NCBI RefSeq assembly: GCF_031143425.1
Contig: NC_090448.1
Coordinates: forward strand, 330,348,177-330,412,176
DNA length: 64,000 bases
Reading direction: 5' to 3'
DNA from: Pleurodeles waltl
Taxonomy: Eukaryota; Chordata; Amphibia; Caudata; Salamandridae
The position numbers were made by a program, and so were the translations under genes. The notes under the pieces are model-generated. The model was given only the letters and a program-made list of their open reading frames with translations, was not told where the DNA came from and made no database searches. This document shows, piece after piece, positions 1 to 11,371 of this stretch (positions are counted from its first letter, which is position 1; each line of letters begins with the position of its first letter).

Positions 1-276
1 CACGGGACACATACGTCCCACCGTAAGAAGTAGAAGGAGCCTCACCCTCTGAGGAAGAGGAGATACCAGCAGCCAAAGATGTGTGAGACGTAGATGGGTG
101 CCTGGGCCAGGCACCCCCTGCTTGGAGGGCCCTGGACACAGCCACCACAATAATGTCCTGCACCACCTCACCAGACATGAAAGGTGTAGCCCCATCAACT
201 GCACCGCTGGTCCTATGAGGTGTCTTAGGGGGAACAGAAACCTCCTCCCCTGGAGAGGACGAAGAGGACGACAAAA
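1..276 (-). CDS. Open frame cut by the window edge, unknown protein
   Basis: On the minus strand one frame stays open from about 276 to the left edge (about 90 codons). It is Ser/Pro/Gly-rich with two acidic-serine stretches and a short hydrophobic patch (VVQDIIVVAVSRAL). No methionine clearly starts it; the nearest in-frame ATG is internal, near 180. Upstream on the same strand (280-690) is T-rich sequence resembling an untranslated leader. I do not recognise the family. It could be the N-terminal part of a retrotransposon gag-like protein or a chance open frame. Confidence 0.2.
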
Positions 277-679
277 TGCGCCTCCATGTATCACCCCTCT
301 ACTCAGCCATGATGCACACACAGAAATGCCCCAAAAAACAAAAAGGAAGCCTAAAATAGGGGAGAAAACCCCTCCCCCAAAATACTAAGGAAAATGCGGC
401 AAAAACAGCCCTCGAAACAGGGCCAAACAAGAAATATACAGAAAAAAAAGCAAGCTGCTGGGGACGTGTCCTGCTCCACAAGGCGTCGACCCGGAAGGGC
501 AGCCCCAGCCGCAGGAGAGCCATCCAACCCCATCAGAACACCTCCGAAGCCGCGTCAGCAGAGGAAGCCGCACTCCCCTCGCCGAGATGCTGCCAGGCCA
601 GGAATCGCTGCAAGAAGCAGCACAACTAGCCGTGATTAACATTGAAACCCCCATGCCCCGCCATGGAGGAGAAAAGAGA

Positions 680-2095
680 GGTAAGTCTATGTGTAGTCAA
701 AAGAAAACAGGAGCGGCTTGGGGCAGGGGGACTTTTTAAAAGGGGAAGGGAGGGGTCTAGGTGAGGCAAGGGGCCTCATTGGTTAATAAGGAAGGCAAAG
801 CAGGGATGGGAGGTAATGTTTGTTATCAAGAAACGTGAGAGGGCAGTTGCTGTTTTGATCAAGGATTTCACATCTGCTTATCACAGCACTGGCAACACCA
901 GTCATTTGCCCTTAACTTTACATCCAAGTACAACCAGTAGGCATAGCCAGTTCTTTTTAGGTCAAACTATCTGGTTGCAAAAGTCCTACTGTTGGCTTAC
1001 AGAGACCACCAGCCCAGCTTATCATTGTTTGGCTTTATTGCCACTCTTATTTTCTTGCTTCTTATTCAGTGGCTTTCCTTCTCCCAGCTTGTCCATCTTG
1101 TGGCTGTTCCTCACCTGGAGCATAGCGTCTTTACCATCTTTCTGTTTTTTTATTTATCTATACATCTCAGGTTGGTAAAGAAAAAAATGACGCCCAAGTC
1201 ATTTCATAGGCACACGTATACACGGGGATGCATCTGCTTGCATACTTCATCACATATTCACTTACTGTCAAAATGATGCATAACATCACTTCTCTTCTCC
1301 TTCTGCTCTACTCCTTCTCCTCTCCCCAGTGGTCCACATTGCTCTCTCCAAGTTGTCATTTCCCTGCCTCCCCCTCTTTGTTGCAACCCCACCAGCCCTC
1401 TGTTTTGCTTCCCTCGACCCATTCCCTTGGTGTTGCTTTGGACTAAGTTGACTAGTTGTTCTGTTCTCATCAAGTTCATACCTGTGCAGATGCTATCATC
1501 TAAATCAAGTACCATACTTCAAACTGTTGGACTCTTGTCCAAGGGGACCATTGTCTTTTTGGTGTAATTAAATGTACTGATAATCATATAAGGTCGAACC
1601 TTCAAAAAAGTAACTATATTACAATGGACATGGGCCTTATCACTCTCATGGCCTTATTTAATTAAATCCGAATGTATTTGTTGTCATTTCTAGTACCTTT
1701 GTATTGCAGGAAGCTTTCTTAGCTCAAACAAAGGAGAAACACTAAAAATATGAATATATGTAATAAGATTTTTAACATGTTTTTGCAAGTGAGGCTGCAT
1801 TTACTTTGTGTGGAGAAATATTTTGATGTGAGGCACTCCCTGACAACAAAAAGAGACACATCATATGAATTTATCAGACAAATATGATCACACTGGATGG
1901 CAGTTTTACCCTAGAAGTGGAACCTCTGAAACTGTCCGGTTAAAGTTTAGCCTTAAAAAAATCATACATTTATAAAGAACTAAAGTGAAGTGTTCACTGT
2001 TCTACGTACTAATGCCGTTATACATTACATGATGATGATGGTGGTTATGATTGAAACCAATTGCTTTTGCCAAGATTTGCTTTTATGGACATTAT
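680..2095. other. No gene seen
   Basis: AT-rich sequence with no supported coding region. Open frames near 816-1276 on the plus strand are hydrophobic translations of T-rich DNA without conserved motifs. A purine-rich stretch at 720-800 precedes it. No terminal repeats or tandem array were seen. Confidence 0.5.
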
Positions 2096-2266
2096 GGTCC
2101 TGATTACAACTTTGGTGGAGGGGGCTAATGCGTCCCAAATGTGACAGATATCCCGCCCACCGTATTACGAGTTCCATAGGATATAATTAACTTGTAATAC
2201 GGCAGGTGGGATATCTGTCACATTTGGGACAGATTAACCCCCTCCACCAAAGTTGTAATCAGGCCC
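2096..2266. mobile_element. Foldback MITE, 171 bp, with TAT duplication
   Basis: The two halves are near-perfect reverse complements: the left arm starts GGTCCTGATTACAAC and the right arm ends GTTGTAATCAGGCCC, with the palindrome continuing for roughly 75 bases per arm around a short centre near 2175-2190. The trinucleotide TAT lies directly outside both ends (2093-2095 and 2267-2269). Long terminal inverted repeats plus a 3-bp duplication fit a non-autonomous DNA transposon, possibly PIF/Harbinger-like, although TAT is not the classical TWA target. No coding capacity. Confidence 0.75.
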
Positions 2267-2328
2267 TATGTGCTTTTATTAAATCACACTCATCAAACCT
2301 GACACTAAAACAAATTTTCTTCACGCAG

Positions 2329-2455
2329 AATGGTGGCAGCGAGATCTCGAACAGAAGCAACGTGTGAAGTATAGCAGACAGTACACTGTTTTCTGTGATG
2401 GAAGAACTATAATCAACACTGTACCAGTAGGAAACTGTGTTGAGAATTATGGCGA
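2329..2455 (+). CDS. Candidate host coding exon, unidentified
   Basis: A 127-bp stretch has one fully open frame (2 bases, 41 codons, 2 bases). It is preceded by a pyrimidine tract ending TTCTTCACGCAG and followed by GGCGA/GTAAGC, a good donor match. The peptide is mixed and soluble-looking, beginning WWQRDLEQKQ and including FCDGRTIINTVPVG, with no repeat-like composition. It lies between a MITE and unassigned AT-rich DNA. I do not recognise the protein. The other two frames carry stops. It could be a real exon of a long-intron host gene or a chance combination of splice-like signals. Confidence 0.35.
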
Positions 2456-3235
2456 GTAAGCAGACTATACCTGTTGTGTGATCCATTAGTCTTTACTCCT
2501 GTGTATTCCATGTTTAAACTCTGCATGCTCCTGTGAATGGAATTGTAAAGTTTAACCAGCACAGACTTTGACTGAATGATACCTGTCACTTTAACAAACT
2601 GAACGCAGCGGTGATTCAAAGCGCCATGGCCGTCATGAGCATGAAAGAGAGACACAAAAAGAAAAAGAAGTTTGCTCACAGTCCAAAGTATCCGCAATCG
2701 TGCAATTATCCATGTAAGAGGGGCAGTCTGCAAGGTGATAACATAAAAGCCCCAAGGTTGGGGAAAAAGCAAAGCATTTACCAATGATAACAAAGGATTT
2801 TTGAAAGGCAAGCCCAGGAATGAGTGAAAGTGATTGGCGTGTGGTGGGCGTGGTTAAAATCCGACAATACTTACAACAGGTCAAAACGCTTGCCCGCTTG
2901 ACCTAAAAAATTGAAATATTCTCCTGCTTACTCTCCAAACACGGGGATATTTCACTTTCTTCATTTGTCTTTTTAAGACATTTCTGTTGTTGCTTTCTAC
3001 CTAAAGCTGTAATTTCTATGAATGTAGTTATTAATTTTTAATAGTTAACAACACATTTATACTTGATTTCTGTTAGACCTGACAGTCTTAGGGTGGTAAC
3101 CCCTAACTTTTTGCCTGCCTCCCTCCACTTTTTGGACACTGTTTTTGCTGGTTTTAGGACTCTGCGCACCTTACCACTGCGAACTAGTGCTAACATGCAT
3201 ATGCTCTCTCCCTTGAAACATGGTGACATTGGTTA
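2456..3235. other. No gene seen
   Basis: Unique-looking AT-rich DNA. Minus-strand open frames at 2413-2884 overlap the candidate exon antisense and show no domain. A purine-rich stretch lies at 2640-2670. Confidence 0.4.
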
Positions 3236-4487
3236 ATACCCAATTGGCTCATTTAATCTCATTGCAAGACCCCAGTAAAGTGCACTACAGGTGCCCAGGG
3301 CCTGTAGATTAAATGCTGCTAGTGGGCCTGCAGCACTGATTGTGCCACCCACATAAGTAGCCTCTTAACCATGCCTCAGGCCTGCCATTGCAAGGCCTGT
3401 GGAAGCAGTTTTACTGCCACTTCGACTTGGCACTTAAAAGTACTTGCCAAGCCTTAAACTCCTCTATTTTTTACATATAAGTCACCCCATTGGGCAGGGT
3501 GCTATGTAGATAAAAGGCAGGACATGTACCTGTGCAATTTAAATGTCCTGGTAGTGTAAAACGCCGAAATTCGTTTTTACACTACTGTGAGGCCTGCTCC
3601 TTTCATAGGCTAACATTAGGGATACCCCCATATCCTGTTTGAGTGGTAGATTCTGATCTGAAAGGAATAACAACGTCATATTTAGTATGGCCAGAATGGG
3701 AATACAATATCCTGCTGACTGGAGAAGTTGGATTTAATGTTACTACTTTAGAAATGCCACTTTTAGAAAGTGAGCATCTCTCTGTACTTAAATCCTTCTG
3801 TGCCTAACAATCCAAGTCTCGCTAGGTTTAGTTAACAGCTCCCTTGTGCATTCACTCAGACAACCCTAAACACAGGATGCTCAGTCACACTTGCATACAT
3901 CTGCATATTGAATGGGTCATCCTGGGCTGGGAGGGTGGAGGGCCTGAAACTTACATGTCAAAGGACAGTAGCCTGCCCTCACACAAAGGACTGCCACACC
4001 CATCACTGGCACCCTGGCAGACAGGATGAAACTGAAAGGGGACCTTGTACACTTCTAAGCCACTCTTTGAAGACTCTCCCTCTTAAAGGGCACATTTGGA
4101 TATTTAAGCAGGGTTTCCGACCCTACCAACTCAGACACTTCTGGGGAGGATACCACTGGTGAACAATCCCTGAACCAGAACCTGCAACCTGCCAAGAAGA
4201 ACTGCCTGGCTGCCCAAAGGACTCACCTGGACTGCTTTTCTGAGAAGGACTGCTGCCTTGCTGTTGCCCTGCTGCCTTGCTGCTCTCTGGCTTTTCTGAG
4301 AAATGCTCTCCAAGGGCTAGGATAGAGCTTGCCTCCTGTTCCCTGAAGTCTCAGGACCAAAAAGATTTCATTCCTGCAAAATAACTCCTTTTGCGGCAAA
4401 AATCGACGCACAGCCTGAAAGAAACGACGCACAGCCTGAAAGAAACGACGCACAGCCTGCATCGCAATGAGAAAATCATTGCACGCC
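3236..4487 (+). repeat. 5' part of an LTR-like interspersed repeat (repeat R)
   Basis: Non-coding sequence in the style of salamander LTR-derived repeats: CCACCCATAAG-type words, TTACATATAAGTCACC, and near the right end three copies of a CGACGCACAGCCTG word (4402-4460). It stops abruptly where the Gmr1 LTR starts. A stretch of similar style (GACGCAGCCC, TCAATGCAGCGCC) resumes at 24976, so these may be the two sides of one repeat interrupted by the gypsy element. Identity rests on style and memory of similar repeats, not on a search. Confidence 0.4.
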
Positions 4488-6461
4488 TGTAGGAAAGTAC
4501 CATCTTTCTTGGCATGTACCCCCAGTTTTACCTGTATGTTAGTATGTTTATACCTGTCTCACTGGGATCCTGCTGGTCAGGACCCCTGTGCTCATAGTTT
4601 ATGGCCTAATGTGTGTGTCTGTATAGTGCTTGGCTGTGTCACTGCGGCCTCGTTAATCAGAACCTCAGTGCTTATGCTCTCTCTGCTTTTAAAATTGTAA
4701 CTAAAGGCTAGTGACTTCATTTACCAATTTCATTTGGCACACTGACCTCCCCCCCCTTATAAGTCCCTAGATATGGTACCTAGGTACCCAGGGCATTGGG
4801 GTTCCAGGAGATCCTTATGGGCTGCAGCATTTCTTTTGCCACCCATAAGGAGCTCAGACAAACCCTTTCACAGGACTGCCACTGCAGCCTGCGTGAAATA
4901 ACAGCCATTTTCACTGCACTTAAGTAACTTATAAGTCACCTATATGTCTAACCTTCACTTGCTGAAGGTTAGGTGCAAAGTTACTAAGTGTGAGGGCACC
5001 CTTGCACTAGCAAAGGTGCCCCTACATAGTTCAGGGCCATTTCCCGGGACTTTGTGAGTGCGGGGACACCATTAACGCGTGCACTACATATAGGTCACTA
5101 CCTCTCCTGGACTCCTCTCACAGTGACAAGCGTGCTCCTGGAAACACAGAGGCTGTACCCCATCGACACAGACTGTCCTGAGGTCCTGCTGAAGCAATTT
5201 GGAGGAGGTAAGACCTTGCCTTCCCTGAGAGCGACAGTACCCCTGTGCACAGCGTCTTCTTCACCTCCTGAGGCATCTGTGCACTATTTGCAAAATTCCT
5301 TTGTGCATAGCCTGGCCCAGGACCCCAGCACTCTAACCTGTGACGCTCAACTCGCTGAGTTGACTTCTGGAGGCGTGGGACCCTTCTTTGTACTGCTGCA
5401 CCAACCGCATTTTGCATCTCCTTTGTCCCCATGTCCTGGGTCTCCCGTGGGTGCTGTCTGGCATCCAGAAGGCTCTCTAAAGTGCTGAGAGCCCCCTCTT
5501 CCTCCTCACACAGAGTTGAGGCCCCCAGGTCCCTCCTGAGTCCAGCCAGCGCCATTTTGACGCAAAACACAACTTTGTCGTAATCAAGGCTTGTTGGCAA
5601 CTTCCAACATGAAATCACATCTGCATCCATCTTCACATCGTGGGACATCCCTTACATCATGTAGGAACCCACTGGCGTGTTCCTAGGGTGCATTTCTGCA
5701 GTCTTCATCCAACCGGGGACTCTTCTTTTGCACCCTCTTCTGGGTTGGCAGGGGCTCCTGCCCTTCTTGGAATCTCTTTCGACTTCTGGACTTGGTCCCT
5801 TTCTTTTGCAGGTCTTCAGGTCCAGGACTCCAGCAGTTGTTGTTTGCAGACTTGGTTGGTTATTGCAATAATTCTAATCATGAGGTGTAGTGTGTCGTAA
5901 GGAAACTTTACTCCTGCTTTTCTGGGCTCTGCGTTGTGGTGATTTACTTACCTTTACTGTATTCTTACTCTCCCAGCGATTCTGCACACACTACACTTGT
6001 CTAGGGGGGAATTTGTGATATGCATTCCATTTTCTTAGTATATGGTTTGTGTTGCCCCTATACTTATTGTCTCCTATTGCATTCTATAGCATTTCCTATT
6101 GTTTGCACTATCCTATGTCTAATTACTTACCTTATTTTGGTGTCTAGTGTATATATTGTGTTTAATACTTACCTCCAGAAGGGGTATTGTCTTTAAGATA
6201 TTTTTGGTACTGTGTCACCCAAATAAATACCTTTATTTTTGGTAACACTGAGTATTGTCTTTACTTGTGTATAAGTACTGTGTAACTATAAGTGGCATTG
6301 CTTGAGCTTTGCATGTCTCCTAGTTCAGCCTAAGCTGCTCTGCTATAGCTACCTCTATCAGCCTAAGCTGCTAGAACACTACTACTAATAAGGGATACCT
6401 AGACCTGGTATAAGGTGTAAGTACCCAAGGTACCCACTACAAACCAGGCCAGCCTCCTACA
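4488..6461 (+). repeat. 5' LTR of the Gmr1-type element
   Basis: Begins TGTAGGAAAG and ends CCTCCTACA, giving TG...CA ends. Positions 4493-5103 match 23050-23672 and 5104-5435 match 24645-24975 with scattered substitutions. About 970 bases present in the 3' LTR (23673-24644) are absent here, so this LTR has an internal deletion near 5103/5104. Its last third (5436-6461) has no partner in the 3' LTR. An AATAAA signal occurs near 6222. An open frame at 5054-5488 is partly shared with the 3' LTR but shows no known domain. Confidence 0.75.
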
Positions 6462-6462
6462 T

Positions 6463-6480
6463 TGGTAGTGCAGCGGTGGG
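6463..6480 (+). promoter_or_regulatory. Primer binding site candidate, Gmr1 element
   Basis: Eighteen bases starting TGGTAGTGCAGC lie one base after the LTR end CCTACA. Position and the TGG start (complement of a tRNA CCA tail) fit a minus-strand primer site. The tRNA was not identified. Confidence 0.6.
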
Positions 6481-6723
6481 ATAAGTATTTGCAATAGCTT
6501 TACCACTTTGTTACTGGTGCTTTTCGCAAGAAAAGCTTTCTCCAATACTTAGAGCATATATAATATATACCTAGAAGTAATTTTCTAACTATTCTAAAAA
6601 GTCTTTAAACTTTGCAAACATTTTTACAAAGTTCTGAAAAGTTTTCTTTTTTTCTCTAAAAGGTTAGCTCTGTTATTCCACTAACTTTTTACTCACTTTC
6701 CTAAACTTTGTTTCTCTTTCAAT

Positions 6724-7612
6724 ATGTCTTCTGTAGAAGCTACCCCTAGAGTTGTGAAAACAACATATGAGAATCTTAACTTTAAACGTTTGAGGGGTCT
6801 CTGCATTGAAAGAAGTTAAGGAATTGGGAAGAACTCCAATAAGGAGTTCCTCTTAAATCTTCTCCTCCAAGATGACCAGGGACTCAGCACTGGCCCAGAT
6901 CAGACAGGGGAAGAGGTAGGGGATGATTCCAACCAGGAAGGCTCAGAGGAGCAAACTGACAATCCTGGGGAAGGTCCTTCCACAGATCTATGTTAACAAG
7001 CCCCTTAGTGCAACTGGTATTGGGAAGGGTTCACATACTAGTAGGACTCCCTTCACCCCTAGAGGCCAGGTCACTATAGTGGCCCCTGTTAGAGATAGAT
7101 CTACCTCTGCACATTCCCATGTTACCTCTGTTTCAGAGGCATCCCACACATCTAACCCTGAGGACCAGTCCCTAGATAGGGAACTTAGAAAGCTGAGGCC
7201 AGACTGAAGCTAATGCAGCAACAGTTGGCCTTAGAGAGGGAAAACCTGGCTGTGCAAAAGGAAAGACAGGGGTTGGGGCTAGTTCCCCATGGTGGGAGCA
7301 GCAGTTTCAGCAATTCAAATGTTAGGGAACCTTTATTTGACTCTAGAATCTACACAAAGGTGTCCCTCCTTACAAGGATGGTGATGACATCTACAAGTGG
7401 TTTGCTGCACTTGAGAGGGCCTGTAAAGTTCAGAGGGTCCCTCATGTACAGTGGGCTGCTATTCTGTGGTTATCCTTCTCTGGTAAGGGGAGAGACAGAC
7501 AGAGGATGATGCAGATAACTGCCAAATTCTTAAAAGTGCACTCTTAGATGGTCTGGGCTTAACCTCTGAACAGTACAGACTTACGTTCGGAGAGACCAGA
7601 AAGGAGTCATCA
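6724..7612 (+). pseudogene. gag: gag of the Gmr1-type element, first part
   Basis: Gag starts with ATGTCTTCTG at 6724 after a 240-bp AT-rich leader. The frame stops after 31 codons (TAA at 6817) and continues beyond it in frame to a second stop near 7002. Recognisable gag sequence then continues in other frames: a coiled-coil-like segment rich in Gln, Glu and Leu around 7180-7270 (QQQLALERENL) and a capsid-like segment with DIYKWFAALERACK near 7383. At 7612 it is interrupted by ERV1 and resumes at 19023. At least three breaks besides the insertion make it a pseudogene. Confidence 0.7.
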
Positions 7613-7858
7613 TGTCGAAGCCAAGTCGGAGTATTTCAGATCCAGACAATTCAGGAAACAAACCAAGACCAGCTCTTCCTTAGATAACTTTTAATAAGAA
7701 CTAATAAGACATAACAAGAAATACATGTACATGGAGACTGAGCAGCCTAAATCCAGCTCGAACAGTCTGCACAAAGAAGTAATGCATGATCTTTTACAGC
7801 ATTAAAGCGCAGACACATTAACACATTTCATTGGTTCTTGATATTGACGTATGATTAA
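7613..7858 (-). repeat. ERV1 3' LTR, truncated
   Basis: About 246 bp matching 18409-18658 with roughly ten differences by eye. It starts TGTCGAAGC on the plus strand, which is the LTR 3' end. The upstream U3 portion present in the 5' LTR (18659-19022) is missing; env sequence abuts directly. The TATA box is changed here (CTTTTACAG instead of CTTTTATAG on the plus strand). Confidence 0.75.
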
Positions 7859-9220
7859 TTTCACAGCATTTCTGATGGATCAGGTTACATACACCACCGG
7901 CTCTTGCTAAAAAGATGTCTAAAGCAAGTCTGTTCTGTATTACAGCAGCTCTTAAGTCTGTAAGTTCTTCAGTAATGTTACCTAGGGCTGCTGCTGTAGA
8001 ACTTGCTGATGTTTCCACCAATTCTGCCAATTTGTGTATTTGATATTCTTAATGCGCTATTCCTAATGGCATTACAAATATTCCTTCCACTGCTATGAAC
8101 CTATCCAACCAAGTAGGTGTCCTTCTTCATACCCTTCTCGGTGCCCCTTGTGTTGCATTGGTCATATTGGTTATATGCAACATTCGGGGTAGGACGAACG
8201 CCAGGTAGCAGGAGCCCTGCCACCCTGCAGGCAGTCTAAAATATGCAGATGTCCCGCATACTATGTATATTCCCCTTGGAGCTGAGAGACCTATAGACAA
8301 ACCTTCTGGACCCTTCCGTATGTTATCCAAATCAGAGTATGTGGAGCAGGTGCTATCTCCTACCTTTATGCTGCTATTATTATGGTCGGGGAGGTGTATG
8401 TTAGGGCCTTTCATTACTGGTGTAACCATTCGACACACCTTATCATAAAATGTGTTTGGCCTTGGGATGCTGCCTTTGAGGTATCGAAAACATCATGACC
8501 CCTTTTTCTCCTTATGTTTAGAAAGGGATATTTGTGATATATCTATGTTCTTCTCCCCCTGTGCATAACCCTTATCTCTTCCTATATTGAATGCTTCCAG
8601 CAGCTCTGTTTCCCCTTTTTCCGGTACTAGTTGTCCACACACACCTATCCTACCTCCTCCTTTACTTTCTCTTCCCCCCTACTGTTTCCCTGCTTTAATC
8701 TCCCTTTTCCAACCTTCCTCTTCCTTTTAGGTGGCCTTCTCTTTATAGTCCCATTCACTTCCTTTGCAAACATGCTGTTTAGTATGTGACATGAAATATA
8801 CTGGGGAAGAGTAATCTGAGCGTAATCTGTCCTTCCCTGGGCGGAGGTGGGTAAATGTGTACAAATATAGCAATCCGACACATTTGCCAATTCCTTATAA
8901 AATTTTACCATTTCCCCAAATGCATTATCCTTGTAATTGTTCCCATCTTCCTCCCATTTGGTATATTTTATCCACTGTGTCCTGTTCCCCACCCTTTCTA
9001 CCACACTAGAGTTCTCCCCTTGTTCTTGTTTCACAGCAATGGTAATCCCTATTTCATTTACACTGTTATTGATATACTGTTCTTGGTCCAGATATGGGAT
9101 TCGTATTTCTTCTTGATATATAATAATCAATATGGTGATAATAATTGCTGGAACCGGGGTACATATGGCAGTTAGTACCATAGGCCACTTTTCTCCTCTC
9201 TTCTTTTTCTAGCCATTGTA
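7818..9220 (-). pseudogene. env: ERV1 env, broken and 3'-truncated
   Basis: Three collinear pieces read right to left. The first (8645-9181, possibly starting upstream near 9220 in a shifted frame) has an N-terminal hydrophobic signal-anchor, several NXS/T glycosylation sites and a CYIC motif followed by CTHLPTSAQG-type sequence shared with ERV2. The second (8127-8438) carries a YIVCGTSAYFRLP motif matching the ERV2 surface subunit. The third (7818-8030) is the transmembrane subunit, with an IQNRLALDIFLA segment like the immunosuppressive-domain region and a CX6CC motif. After CX6CC the frame runs straight into LTR sequence, so the membrane anchor and cytoplasmic tail are gone. Stops and shifts separate the pieces. 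Membrane fusion is not possible from this copy. Confidence 0.8.
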
Positions 9221-9298
9221 ATACTCCAGGTGTCACAAATTGCACTGTTTAGTCCTAGTCTGTTCTTCTGTTATTCTCTGTATCTTCTTGTTGGCACG

Positions 9299-10676
9299 TC
9301 ACAGAGCGATGTCAGAGGTTATTAGCATTTGAAACCACTTGCGTGACATATGTAGATATTCAGGTAAGGCCCACTTGCACCCATCCCTCTCCTGAGGTGT
9401 GCAGCACGAGCAGTAAATGAAGAACTCCTTGATGGACCCGCTTGCGTCTCCTGACTCCTGTAGGAGCACAGCACGAGCAGTCCCTAGTAGTCTCACCGCA
9501 GGACCTGCTTGCACCGCCTGACTCCTGTATGAGTGCAGCACAAGCAGCCCTGTCAGTGTTGTCTGGTGTTGCTTGTTGATCGAAGGTTGTACCCCTGCGG
9601 TGCAGGTGTGATCTTTATGGGTACCGCAGGTGGTGGCTGGATGGCCTCCGGTCCAATTGCTCTCTTGGTGTGTGAGCTGTGGATCCAATATTTGAGACCC
9701 TCACACTTGACCACTGTGGCTGTTGTCAGTAGGACTTGGTAAGGCCCTTTCCACTGTGGTTGAAGGCAATGGTGTCTAGTGTGGGCTTTGACCAAACTCA
9801 GTTGCCAGGCAGTAGTCCGTGTTCTGATGGCGTTCCTCCTTCTGGCAAGGCCTGCAGTATCTGGCGGTGAAGACAGCGTAACGTTTCTATTATCTTCCAG
9901 CAATATTGTAACAAAAGATCATCTGTTATTGCCAATGGGGCAACTGACACTTGGCCTGGAATGTTCATGGGGCACCCAAATAGCACCTCATGGGGACTTA
10001 ATTTTGTGACTCTATCAGGGGTACTTCTCATAGCAAGGAGCGCTAATGGTAATGCATCAATCCAAGATAGTTCAGTCACCGCGCATATCTTCCCTATTCT
10101 GGTTTTCAACACCCCATTTTTTCTCTCTACTGCCCCTGCTGCAGGTGGATGGTATGCGCAATGCAACTTTTGTGTTATTCCCAGCCCTTTGCAAAGGCCC
10201 TGAATAACATGCGAAATGAATCCTGGTCCATTGTCAGAACTTAAAAGAATCGGTACCCCAAAACGTGGTATTAACTCTTTTAAAAGGCACTTAGCCACAG
10301 TTTGTGCATCACAGTTCCTGGTGGGGTATGCCTCAGTCCATTTGCTGAACATACAAACTATTACCAAAACATATTTTAGCTTGTATACTGGGGGCATCTC
10401 AATGAAGTCCATTTGGAGGCTTTCAAAGGGTCCATGTGGCGGTGGGAAATGGCCTGAAGCAGTTGGTGTATCTTTTCCCGTGTTGTACTGTGCACAAGCA
10501 GTGCATCTCTTACATAAATGTTCTGCATTTTGCCGAAATTTGGTATTAAACCAACATTCTGAAAACAGGCGTATCATTCTATCCCTACCCACATGTGAGG
10601 GGCCATGGAAAAGGTGTGCCATAGAGGACAGTAACGTGGATGGTAGACATATTTTACTGTTGGGGCCCACCCACAC
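9299..10676 (-). pseudogene. pol: ERV1 pol: integrase
   Basis: The long frame 9798-10676 holds an HHCC zinc-binding module (HGPSH and CKRCTAC), then catalytic-core motifs MDFIEMP, SSDNGPGF and GAVERKNG, supplying the D, D and E residues. The SH3-like C-terminal part continues in another frame at 9553-9903 (WKGPYQVLLTT, WIHSSHTK), so a frameshift lies near 9850-9900. The C-terminal tail is short compared with ERV2. Sequence between 10677 and the MITE at 10873 is pol too decayed to read. Integrase would insert the provirus into host DNA; here it is broken. Confidence 0.8.
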
Positions 10677-10872
10677 ACCCTCCCCATCTGTCTTGCAACC
10701 CCCCCTTTCCCAATCTGTTAGTTCTGACCCATCAGCCTGCTGTTGAACACATTTTGGATCAAAATATGTACTTTCCTCCTTAGCTATTGTGGTGGGTTTA
10801 ACCTGGACCGTTACATACTCAGGCTAGTCCTCGTGCCTCATTGTCAACAAAAGCATTTCCCATAGAGACATA

Positions 10873-11371
10873 GGGGGTCATTCTGACCCTGGCGGTCCGA
10901 GACCACCAGGGAAAAAATGACCAAAGCACAGCCAACAGGCTGGCGGTGCTTTTTTCCCTATTCTGACCGCGGCGGTACCGCCGCGGTTGCACCGCCGGGG
11001 CCGGCGGTTTCCCGCTGTTTATGCCCCGGCGGGGATAATCCGCCAGGGCTGCCCTGGGGATTATGACCTCCTTACCACCAGCCTGTTTCTGGCTGTTTGC
11101 ACCGCCAGGAAGAGGCTGGCGGTAAGGGGTGTCCTGGGGCCCCCTAACAGGGCCCCGGCCAGCTTTTCACTGTCTGCGTAGCAGACAGTGAAAGCGCGAC
11201 GGGTGCAACTGCACCCGTCGCACGGCCGCATCACCGCCGCTCCATTAGGAGCCGGCTCCTGTGTTGCGGCCTCATTCCCGCTGGGCCGGCGGGAATGTCG
11301 GAATGGGGTCCGCGTGAGTGCGGCCGCATGGCGGTTTCCGCCTGGCTGGCGGCAAGGTCGGAATGACCCCC
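10873..11371. mobile_element. Harbinger MITE 1, 499 bp, in ERV1 pol
   Basis: Terminal inverted repeats: the left end begins GGGGGTCATTCTGACCCTGG and the right end is its near complement, ending GGAATGACCCCC. The triplet ATA flanks both ends (10870-10872 and 11372-11374). The interior is GC-rich with many GCGGT/ACCGC words and a hairpin around GCAGACAGTG. It splits the RNase H frame of ERV1. Terminal repeats match the autonomous Harbinger element at 25790-34578. No coding capacity. Confidence 0.9.

Noticed and set aside
816..1276. Hydrophobic plus-strand frames
   Set aside because: Product of T-rich DNA, no start context, no homology recognised.
5054..5488. LTR open frame with a counterpart at 24663-25076
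   Set aside because: The two are similar because the LTRs are copies; no domain, and the downstream halves diverge completely. Kept only as a remark.
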